From contig NC_061510.1 of the NCBI RefSeq assembly GCF_022539505.1, positions 399,386,249 through 399,450,248 on the forward strand: DNA of 64,000 bases, written 5' to 3'. The notes under the pieces were generated by a model. It saw nothing but the letters and a program-made list of their open reading frames with translations, was not told where the DNA came from and made no database searches. Position numbers and translations under genes: made by a program. How positions within the stretch are numbered: the first letter of the stretch is position 1; each line of letters starts with the position of its first letter. Source of the DNA: Lolium rigidum. Taxonomy: Eukaryota; Streptophyta; Magnoliopsida; Poales; Poaceae. Shown one piece after another: positions 54,917-64,000 of the stretch.

Positions 54917-55400
54917 GGTGAGCCAGAGTGCCAGACCCTCAATCCTCCCATGATTTCAGTTTCTAAATGGCAAATTTGAACTGTTGGACCACCGCGATTT
55001 TGGGTAGATGGGAGAGGCGGTGGTGATCCCCTCCAGCATGACTGTTGTACAAGGAGGTGTGAGAGGGTAACAAGGGTGTCACGGTGGACAATCTAAAAAA
55101 AAGAGTTCCATGAGTGGGGCAAGCTCTCCTGAGGTACAACTTCATTGTCTTGCTACTATCAGCGCCATTTTCCATTGCTTTCACCCAGCTTGGTGAGGAA
55201 ATTTTGGCGTGGTGATTATCTTCAGAGACCCTGACTAAGCCCATGACCGTTTTTTACGAAAACTAGAGATTTGCCCCTCGAAGCTTCAGACTTTTTTATT
55301 TCATTGACCTTTCTTTGGTATGCCAATAGATCATACAGTAACTAGGCATGGTTAATCTGATCGTCTTTCATAGAGTACTAGCCTTTCTTGCACCGGGAAC
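54917..55400. other. No further exon recognised
   Basis: Possibly intron of the broken phosphatase. A minus-strand frame at 55244-54963 has no recognised motif. Confidence 0.4.
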
Positions 55401-55469
55401 TTGTGTTGATATGTGTTCCTATATTCCATCCTCTTACCTCTGTTTTGGCTGCATAAAGAACCAAATTAG

Positions 55470-55626
55470 TGCTGGTACTTTGAATCTTGGCCAGACTGTA
55501 GGCCAAATTACAGGATTTGCAGCTATAGTGCAGCAACACTCATGTATGGTTCAGTCCAATCCAGTGCAGATGATATATACAGGCGTAGCAAGCAATGCCC
55601 CTATAGTCTATTCTAGAGGTCAATGA
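55470..55626 (+). pseudogene. Exon-like fragment 1, function not recognised
   Basis: A frame ending at a TGA at 55624-55626 reads SAGTLNLGQTVGQITGFAAI and QSNPVQMIYTGVASNAPIVY, rich in Gln, Ser and Gly. Together with 56212-56379 it looks like the low-complexity C-terminal part of a regulatory or RNA-binding protein. I cannot name a family, and no upstream domain is nearby. Confidence 0.35.
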
Positions 55627-56211
55627 GAGTCTTGGTATTTAAATACTGCTGGTCCGAGCTGGAAAAAATAATTGAGGGGCATCACTAGCGACAGATATCA
55701 GGAAGAAATCCCTTTTATAAGAAAAATACTTTAGCAATTGGACTAGAGAAGGAAGAGGCTAATGATTTACATATAGCATAATATTATTTGGCATAATGTA
55801 ACGCATCATCTTTTATAAATCATTATGATAACAGAAATTAGATTAGTGTAAGGCGGTGGATTTATTGCAATAATCACGACAATTGATACTACCTTTAAGG
55901 ATGTTGAAGATGATATAGTTACAAAATTAGACTGCAACTTTGTCTTTTGATCAACGTTTTCTATAATACTATTATGTGATAAATGTCTTCGTAGTGTAAA
56001 CTATACATTTTTTCGATAAAGGTGTAACTGTACATAGCAAAGTCCCTAACATAAATCATGACATAAGACATACGTACATTCTTATTTTTCTGTTATTTGG
56101 AATTAACTACGACGCTATTGCGGGTACCCAGTACCCATTCTATGAAGAAGTACTAGAGCAGGAACTAGCATGTTGACCGGAGCCAATCCCTTCTATTCAT
56201 ATTTTCAGTTT

Positions 56212-56379
56212 GGGCAGTCATGGAGCACTACGGCCAGCTATGCAAGTGGACGACTACAACATGCAGTATCCTCAGATGTTCCAATTCTCATCTATGGCCT
56301 CCAGAGATGCTGCTGTAACAGGCTTTGAACGGAAATACGGAGAACAATTGTCACTTGCAGGGAGTCCTCAAGCCTAAGC
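56212..56379 (+). pseudogene. Exon-like fragment 2, possible RNA-binding protein tail
   Basis: Preceded by a polypyrimidine tract and acceptor (TATTTTCAG, ending 56207). One frame gives GALRPAMQVDDYNMQYPQMF, then QFSSMASRDAAVTGFERKYG and a stop. The word QYPQMFQFSS resembles the tails of some plant single-RRM proteins, but this is a weak resemblance from memory. Exon status is inferred. Confidence 0.3.
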
Positions 56380-56399
56380 AGGTACTACGAGCATCTTGT

Positions 56400-57516
56400 A
56401 TACATCTACTTCATACTTCTCTAACAATTTGGCTTTGGTTGTTCAAGCTAGACAGTGTCTGGCTAAACAAAGCAATAAGTACAACCTTTTAGAGTTTAGT
56501 ACATATATTCCTCATGATAAATAAATTGCATCCCATAATAGTAGATTACATTTCAGTATAGTATAGCTCTATCTGCTCTAGCGTATTACTAACATATTAG
56601 CTTTATGTATGGATTTCTCTCAGCTTACTCACAATAGAAGCATCTAATTTTTGGCTTCAAGACTTTTCGGTGTATGATATATGTTTCCAGCTCAAGTTTT
56701 CGTTGTAAGAGTAGAGTATGTAGCGTTAGAATATGCCTACCCTCTTTTATCTTTTACCTTCCCATTCTTATTTTAAACTGGGGATTTAGATTGGCAAATG
56801 ATTTGTTGATATTATACATACTCATAAGACACATGCTTCGCGCGTTTGAAAACTGGTAAGATTGTGCCATTGGTGATCAGTTTGTTCATTGATCAGCCTA
56901 GAGATGATTCCAAGCTGTGGTTTTATTGTTGCCTTGCATGTTTGATGGTTGCTTCTGGGGTGCGGCTAATGATGAGATTGTGATAAAAAATATCGAATTG
57001 TTCTGAGGTGCAAAAAAAAAAAAACTTGATACACCATAAATAACTTCTGCAATGTTGTTCCTTCTTTAGCTTTACGAATATGATATTTTGTTCATGCATG
57101 TGTACACTTCATCTGAATTATAAAGGTTATGTTTTCTTGTGATGCTTGATAAAAAAAAAGTACTAAGGAAAATGCATATCTACCTACATGCTTTTTCTTC
57201 AAACATGGCAACGAAAGGAAAAAAATATTAATTATTTCCATTTATTGGACTCACATTATACAAAAAAGAAAATTAGCGAACGTGTAACTCTGCTACTTCA
57301 TCTTCATTAAAGCTATTCATTTATCGATTTTAGATAGATTGGTTAGCAACAATACTATTTGCAAATTCTACATCACATGATCGAAGCAAGCTGTTTGGCA
57401 TGATTAATATGTGTACATGTTGTTGAGAAGTAATCATATGTTTAGAATTGCCAAAAACTTTTTAGGGTCCCCACGGAGATACATCGTGTGTTTTTTTGTT
57501 GGGATAGACTGCTTGT
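56400..57516. other. AT-rich sequence without recognised gene
   Basis: High AT and many homopolymers, intron- or intergenic-like. No coding motif. Confidence 0.5.
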
Positions 57517-57521
57517 GCTAG

Positions 57522-60500
57522 TGTAGCGACTTCACCTTTCAAGGTACCGATCTCTGTGCGTATCTGTGCTAGTCCTTGGATCAATCGCTAGCACACACAG
57601 TACAAGATGTAATACCAAGAAACAAGGATCTTTATTACATCGTATGATCCAGAATTTACATAAAATATTACAAATTGCATAGCACAAGGCTAGCATATCA
57701 TCAGAGTTTTACAACGAACAAACATGGACAACATTGAGTCCTTCGTCTTCATGTACCACAGGCGAGCATGTCGAGGATAGACTCGTAACACTAATCATCG
57801 TAACTCACTCGTCTTTCAAAACATCTGCAACATGAAAAATTACAGCCACGAATGGTCAATACTTTGAATGTATTGGCAAGATGACACTATATTGGACTCA
57901 AATGGCAACCTAACACTTATGTGTACATTTGGCTGGTAGAGCTCAGGTATGATTTGCATAAAGCAAGTTTTCTCCTATCAATTGTCAAATCATTTTCTTC
58001 CCTTCTAATTAGGCGGTTCCATTGATAGAAATCAATGAACCTGGAATACCACTGATGGAAACTAGTGAATTCCTCCTACCCTTGTTCACCCATCAAATTT
58101 TAATTTAAGAAGTTGGGATGAGGAGACTTTCGAATATGTGCCTTATCAGTTCGCTCAAATTGTCCGTAACCGGGGACAAGGCTAAGTACTTAGTTTTAAC
58201 ACACTGCAGAGGTTGTACAATTTACCCACATGACCTAGCCTGTTCTTTTTCCATGATGCACATTTTGCTCAAATGGACAGATGTCGACTAGGACGAGATT
58301 TTTCTGAAGTGATCCCCCAGACCATCCTCTACGGACCCGTACCGACCTACATTCCCCTACATCATCTGTCACGTAGGGCCCGGGTTCTCACAACATACTC
58401 CGTCAAGCCAGAGCCCATATAGCATGTGGTTATACGGTAAGCTAATGAGCAAGGTTGTCTACAATCTCTTTAATCCTGGGTGACTTTCCGCAAATGTGCA
58501 CTCACACCAGGGTATCGCCGTTGACAGGGCCCCCCTGATGCAGCCACCCGCTCCAAAGCTCCACCATTCACCCAGGTGGATCATTAAACTTAGTTGTTTT
58601 TCCTTAACCACTAGCAAAACATTTTCATAGCATAGCTAAGCATCCTACTAAGTTTAATGGCGACAAAAGATACAAGTCAAGATCAAGTACCTATTCTACT
58701 AGGTGTGAATAGCAAAGCATATAATCCTATACATGCATACTACAAAAATTACTACAGTGCATATGTAAAACTGGGATATTTGTGATTGGTGTGTCACTTG
58801 CCTTTGGTGAGAGGACGAGTTGGTACACTCTTCGTAGAAACACTCGTTGCAATCAGCACAACCACAATCTACAAACAAACATTTTCACTCCATAAACACA
58901 TAGCAACACATATACAATCGCAAATAAAAATATGGATGCAATATGTGGATTAAACATGAATAACACACTTAATATGTTCTCTAATTTCAACTATATGCAT
59001 GATGCCATGGTACAATTTTAATGTTGCATTAATAATTAAAAACATTTCCTATCATTAGAAAAGATCTACAACACTAAACAAATACTACAAGAGAAATGTA
59101 TAGGTCACATATTTCTTTTCTAATGATACTATACAGAGGGTTCAATTCTCTGTTAATAGTAGAAGGAATTACTCCAAAATAATTTGTAGAACTATTTATA
59201 TAGCCAAAATACTCTATTTGAGTTTCTGCAAAAACTGTGTAAAAATATGATGAAAAAGTGCAATATTATGTGTCTACTGTATTCTACACGTTTTTATGAA
59301 TCCAGGGACACGAAGTTTGCTAAATTTGGATAAACGAAACTATAGATATGATTTTTACAAGTTTCTATGTTTCTCTATCCAAATATTCGAAAATATAAAA
59401 TGTTGTGACAAGTGGCATGTTTCTATTCGACGATACCCCTTCGTTTAAGTCATCTAGCATCAGCCTTAGGATCTAGATCCTGTGGTTCATGAAAATGATG
59501 AAGGGAAAAAAAAAAAAAAAAGAGAGAGCAGCTCACGTACGGGAAGCAAACAGAGATAATTGCCTGAGTTCCCTCGATGATCTTTAGCGATGGTGAAGCA
59601 AACCCATGGCGTTCTGCTTGACAAGACGAACTCGATGAAGAAGTCGTGAACTTCGAGTACACTGTTTCGCCGGAAATCGCTCGCTGGAGACGCTTCCCGC
59701 GAACTGCAGCCGAATATGTCGTCGTCGCTGTGGTGCGTCAAAAATTGTGAAACAAAACCTGAAAGATGCGCAACGAAGAAATAGGATGTTTGGAAGAAAC
59801 TAGAGATCAAAAGGTGGACCGTGCTCACCAAATTCGACGAACTAGTGCAGCAGTGCTGCGGAGCTCCGAGCTCGAATTCGAGCAGCCTGAGGGCTCTCAG
59901 GATGTGCCGTTTGGGGGGGGGGAATGAAGAGGGGGAATGAAGAGGAGGGTGTGAGGCTTAAGTAGAAACAAACTGTGCATCAAATGGTGGCTTAAAACGG
60001 CCAAAATTAATTGGAGAAGAAACGTAAAGAAACTGCAAAAGTTGATACGTCCGTGCGTTGCAGTTTGGCTGAAGCTTGATGATGATGGTTATGGCAGTGG
60101 GCCCCGCGTGTGAGGAGAAAAAAAAAGAGAGGAAAGGATCAGCGTGAGGATACTCCTTTGCTGATGCGTGCTCGTATGGCCTGGCCTGATCTTTCGAGTC
60201 TGGCTTTGGCCATTTGCCCCGCTGGTTCTTTCTTTTTTTCTTTTTTTTTTTTGAGAAACACAATATAAACATAGACGCTCACATACACGCGCATACATTC
60301 ACCCCTATGAACGCACACGCGCACGTTCTACCCCTATGAGCACCTCCGGACTGAGCTGGCTGATTGGATCTTGAAATTGATGAAGTCACCACAGACGCCT
60401 CACTGTCGATGGGAACGTCGTCTCCCACTGAATAAATATTTCGCCTTTATGAGACACACAGATGTCAAATCTGAGGTTGGAACTCTGGTGGGCTGGGGGT

Positions 60501-61018
60501 ACAACCACCCTCCTAGCCACCCAACCTCAGGTTGGTTCTCTTTTCTCTTTTTTTTTCTATTTCTCTTTTTCTATTTTTTTGCTTCGTTTTCAGTATTTGT
60601 ATTTGGAATATAATCTGAAAACCGAATTGATCAAAAGTGACTCAACCTAAGTCAGAAAAATACAAATAAAATATCAGCGGATTCCTTATTCAATGAAGAA
60701 TATTTTGGAACCACTTTTAAAACATTTTGAAAATTTTGAATTTGGCACATAGGCCTATATGGCTTTATTTGCATTTCTTCGGGTTTAAGGTTTCTTTCTA
60801 AATTTGAATTTCACTCAAATTTTCTAGGGAATGCAAAGATGTCATGATGCTTATGAATGCAATGCATGCATGTTTTTAAAAACTCCATTTTTGAAAAATA
60901 GTTTAAGTAACACCAAAAGTTTTATTTTATTGTAAAATTTAAATCAAGACAAGCAACCATGCTTAAATTTTATTTTTATTTTACATTCCCAAAATTTAGA
61001 AAATTTTGGGATGTGACA
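57522..61018 (-). mobile_element. Solo LTR, 3.5 kb (long-LTR gypsy type)
   Basis: On the minus strand it runs from TGTCACATCCCAAAATTTTC (61018) to GAAGTCGCTACA (57522), TG...CA ends, with flanks GCTAG (57517-57521) and GCTAC (61019-61023), four of five bases identical. TGTCACATCCC starts are typical of the long LTRs of some grass chromoviruses. No primer-binding site, coding region or second LTR is attached, so it is a solo LTR. A SINE lies within. Frames inside are not genes. Confidence 0.72.
60230..60540 (-). mobile_element. tRNA-derived SINE inside the solo LTR
   Basis: The minus strand carries a Pol III A-box-like TGGCTAGGAGGG (about 60522-60510) and a B-box-like GAGTTCCAACC (about 60487). 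A body with GACGACGTTCCCATCGACAG and GGAGGTGCTCATAGGGGTAG follows, ending in a poly-A run (T run at 60229-60252). This is a common Poaceae SINE pattern (recognised from memory). Flanking GGTTCT(T/C)T words at both ends may be the TSD. Confidence 0.75.
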
Positions 61019-62120
61019 GCTACATACAGGTTGTTGTTTCCAAGTGTAACAAAGGCTCTTTGATATCCGGTTATTGAATTCTGAATTTAAAGGTATGGTT
61101 ATGCTTTGAGCAATGATAACCATTTGTTCACATGGCTTCTGTATTTATGCAGAATTACTTTACACTTCAACAGTTTTGAAATGATTTCTCATGTATATTT
61201 GGGTACGGTAAAGGTAATTAGGAGAAATATTTATTGTTCATTGGTTTCTTTCAACCTGCCTATGATCAAGAAACTATTCAACTCTTTTTTCCACTCACTT
61301 TCTCCTTCATCTTTACAGAATAGTTGTAGTTCATTGATGCCATCTATTCCAGATTTTCTTTAAGCCGCTATGATTTACTAGAACAAAACAAATACGCAGT
61401 GGATGCTGAAGAATTGTACTATCAAGTATCTTCAGTTAATCATGTAATTTCTTGCAGATTATCATATTAATACTTATGTGGAAGTTATATATTTTTTCAC
61501 CTAAACGTTATATTTTCTCTTAATTTTAACTTACAATTATACACATCTTGATTACCATCTTTAAACTTCCCCTTGTCAGACATTTTCTTCTAAAGTCTGT
61601 AACATGCCTTGAAATCGTGATAACATGTAAGCCAGTAACAGTTGGCAAGATGTACCATGGCATCGGAAAAAAGACCCACTTAGGTAGAATGAATGATGTT
61701 CATCATAGGGGAATACATAAAAGGGACATACGTTTTCTTGCTGTGCAGTTCTTTACATATATTTAGAACAAAATACATGTGCTATGGGCAGCTTTGTTGT
61801 ATTCTTTTTTTTGCTGACGGCGAATAACAATATACACATATACACATTTCACAATATTGCTCTTTGTAAGTTATTGGTATATTTTGGATTTTCCTTTGAC
61901 GTTATTACCTCTTCGGCATATATATTTCATTTCTTTAAACAATAACAATGATAACCATGTAACGACTGAACGAAATGATGTTGAAAGAGAAAGTGTTGAA
62001 AGATAAAACAACGAGGCAAGACAATCAACAAACAATGAAGCGAAGAAAAAACGACAGGTATAGAAGAACGGCGCAAGAGAGCGTATGGTCCATCTAGTAC
62101 AAATACTAATCATCACAAGC
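61019..62120. other. AT-rich sequence without recognised gene
   Basis: Continuation of the low-copy DNA that precedes the solo LTR. No coding frame with family motifs. Confidence 0.5.
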
Positions 62121-62123
62121 TAA

Positions 62124-63760
62124 GAGCATCTCCAGTCCCCTCTTCCAAAGCATTTCTCAAAATGATTTGAGGCGCGTCGGACAAAAAATTGTTGTCAGCT
62201 CGCATCCCAAAAGCTCTTTTCATCCGGCGCGGTCCAATACGGTGTCCAGCATCCAAATCTGTGCCCGCTACATAGGGGACGTTCCGGGCACGCCGGACAC
62301 AACAAGAAGAGAGGCGAGGAGACGCGGGCCCGACTCGTTAGCGGCACATTCAAGTTTAAACCTAACCGTCGCTTACCTCGCGACGGAAATTATTGGCGCG
62401 CAGTGACGCACGAACGAAGCGTCGCAGCTTTGCCTTAATGGCGACAGAGGGGCAGGTGAGATGTCTCGTCGCTGCTGCACAGCCTCCACGCGTTGCCGGC
62501 GTTCGCACGCCACCGCAAGTTCCCGCGCTTTCTTCCCGCCACTTCTGGCGTCTTCCCATGCTATCTTCCGGCCTCTTCTGGCGACGCCAGCGTCTATAAA
62601 AGCACCCCCTCCAACTCAATGGCAGTCACCACAGCCGCCGGCGCCCCTTTCTCCGCCGCAAGCACAACCCTCGTCGCATAAACACCACTGCGCAATGATG
62701 AACAGCCCCGGCGCCGGCCAGTTCCCTCCACCATCGTCTCCACCACCTCCACCACCACCTCCACCACCTGAAGCACCGCAGTTCAACATCGACCCCAAAG
62801 CTGCGGAGAATGAGGCGGGGAGGAGGCGGCGCTGGCGGACACCATAGCAGTGCTCGACGCCGCCACGACGGAAGAGGCGCGGCGGCGCCGGACGGAGGAG
62901 ATGGCCGAGCGGCGGCGTGCACAGCGGCAGCGCCTGCACATGTAGCGGGATCTCCAGTACCATGAACGGCGGGAGGCGATCGAGCAGCGGCGGCGGGAGG
63001 TGGTGGAGCGTCAGCAGTGGCTGGCGGCGTAGGAGCGTCAGCAGCGGGAGTCGGCGCTGGCGGCAATGGAGGCGACCTGGGGGATGCGGGCGGATGCGTT
63101 GGTGGCGGAGGCCGACACGTTGGTGGCGCAAATGGAGGCGCGGGAGGAGGATGAGGAGGAGGAGGAGGAGGAGGAGGAGGAGGAGGATGAGGCGGCGGAG
63201 GAGGAGGAGAACGACGACGACTTCGAGCGGTTCGACGACGACGGGCCACACCGGATGAGGCGGCGGATCAGCAACGAGCGCTCGTCGAGTCCTTCGAGAC
63301 GGAGAAGAAGCTCCAGGACAACGCCCGTGCCCGCAAAGACGCGCAGATTCGCCGCGCCGTCGAGCTCTCCCTATAGGCAGCGCAGTAGGGGAGGGCAGGC
63401 GACGACGCGCTGCTGGAGAAGCGGCGTCTGGCCTCCGCCCTACGCATGGAGAGGCGGCGCGCGCAGCAGGAGCTGCGACGGAGGGGAGGCGACGACGGGA
63501 CGGGGCCATCGAATGCACCGCCGGGCGGCCAGTAGGCTAGGGTTAGATAAAATCTAGTCGTTTTTATTCGAACTTGTAATATATAATCAAATTTGAATGA
63601 ATACTTTTATTTTCATGTACTTTATTTATTTGGAATGCGTTTTTAGGGGACGCGGCTGGGAAGCGATGTCCCACAAACACGACACGAAGGAAACACGTCC
63701 CCAAACGCTCGATTCGACGCCCGTTTGAGGACGCTTTGGGGGACGCGGCTGGAAATGCTC
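62124..63760 (+). mobile_element. Harbinger-like element carrying a gene-like insert, 1.6 kb
   Basis: Terminal inverted repeats GAGCATCTCCAG / CTGGAAATGCTC, TSD TAA (62121-62123, 63761-63763). The ends are of the same family as the MITE at 27717-28177 (shared GGGGGACGCG(A/G)CTGG subterminal word). It contains a TATA-like GTCTATAAAAGC near 62594 and a decayed coding region. No DDE transposase motif. Confidence 0.82.
62695..63534 (+). pseudogene. Pro- and Glu-rich coding remnant inside the Harbinger-like element
   Basis: Starts MNSPGAGQFPPPSSPPPPP with a proline run. It continues across a frameshift as ATTEEARRRRTEEMAERRRA, EAIEQRRREVVERQQW, MEATWGMRADALVAEADTLV, then an acidic run (63150-63235), FERFDDDGPHRMRRRI and VESFETEKKLQDNARARKDA. 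In-frame stops fall near 62943, 63030 and 63375. It is charged and coiled-coil-like throughout. Family not recognised. Long Pro-rich frames on the opposite strand are shadows of this repeat-rich coding sequence. Confidence 0.5.
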
Positions 63761-63837
63761 TAAACTAGTCAGCTTGGAGATATTTGTTATCTTGGATAAA
63801 TAGGCTAGACTTGGGGAAGCGAGGTTGTGACCGATAA

Positions 63838-63927
63838 GGGCATCTCCAACCGAGCGACCCAAACGGACGCGCTGGACCGTCCGTTTTGGGCCGTTTGGGT
63901 GGCCGAGCGGACACGCGGACAGCGGCC
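63838..63927. mobile_element. 5' end of a further TIR element, cut by an LTR
   Basis: GGGCATCTCCAACCGAGCGA preceded by TAA (63835-63837), then a CCAAACGGACGCG-rich subterminal region. It is truncated at 63928 where a Sabrina-like LTR begins. The rest is outside the window. Confidence 0.6.
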
Positions 63928-64000
63928 TGATGACGCGTAAAGCACACGTCCGTTGGAAACCCCAAGAGGAAGGTGTGATGCGTACAGCAGCAAGTTTTCC
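63928..64000 (-). mobile_element. End of a Sabrina-like LTR (runs off right edge)
   Basis: TGATGACGCGTAAAGCACAC, then AACCCCAAGAGGAAGGTGTG, closely matching 691-760. Non-element DNA lies on its left, so this is the outer end of a minus-strand 3' LTR whose element extends to the right. Confidence 0.8.

Noticed and set aside
62616..63518. A 300-codon Pro/Leu-rich minus-strand frame and other GC-rich frames
   Set aside because: Shadow of the repetitive Glu/Arg coding remnant on the plus strand; composition only, no domain.
1..64000. tRNA or rRNA genes
   Set aside because: No cloverleaf with intact A and B boxes or rRNA core words was seen by eye. The only Pol III-like boxes belong to the SINE. 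A tRNAscan run would settle it.

Overview
The window is plant nuclear DNA, almost certainly from a large, repeat-rich genome of a Pooideae grass. A Triticeae origin (wheat, barley, rye or Aegilops type) is most likely. The reasons are nested LTR retrotransposons that resemble Sabrina/WHAM, Fatima and Maximus-type families, grass SINE, Stowaway and Harbinger MITEs, a Helitron end, and very few host genes. Family names come from memory of sequence style, not from a search. Boundaries were read by eye from terminal repeats and target-site duplications (TSDs).

Layout. 1-4000 holds minus-strand Ty3/gypsy pieces (gag, a complete 1.6-kb LTR, a second LTR fragment, a Fatima-like gag and LTR) inserted in a plus-strand LINE. 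That LINE (4001-5065 and 7562-8435) is split again by an internally deleted gypsy element (5066-7561). 8.4-13.8 kb is low-copy DNA with a Stowaway MITE, a tangled pair of MITE inverted repeats and a truncated copia (LTR plus gag).

13.8-26.9 kb is the core of the window. A single-exon class I phospholipase A1 gene of the DAD1/DONGLE type is cut into three pieces (13903-14092, 21879-22989, 26562-26847). A Ty3/gypsy element (14093-21873, TSD CAAGA) and a younger Ty1/copia element (22990-26556, TSD GCGGA) cause the two cuts. Removing both elements and one copy of each TSD leaves a 528-codon frame with no internal stop, with its lipase Ser, Asp and His. The copia itself is an unusual non-autonomous element with apparently identical LTRs and one uninterrupted 805-codon frame.

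26.9-30.6 kb holds Harbinger-type elements and a Helitron end. From 30.6 to 46.5 kb a second LINE is split by a 13.7-kb minus-strand Sirevirus-like copia (31831-45571). That copia carries its own insertions: a truncated gypsy end with 66-bp tandem repeats, and a deleted Sabrina-like element. 47260-49487 is a short-LTR non-autonomous element with apparently identical 174-bp LTRs. 50.5-52.0 kb is a third LINE, split by a TIR element. 52-64 kb contains gene-bearing Harbinger-like elements, an acid phosphatase exon remnant, unassigned exon-like pieces, a 3.5-kb solo LTR containing a SINE, and at the right edge the end of another Sabrina-like LTR.

No tRNA, rRNA, CRISPR or bacterial-type operon was seen. 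The only host gene that can be read end to end is the disrupted phospholipase.
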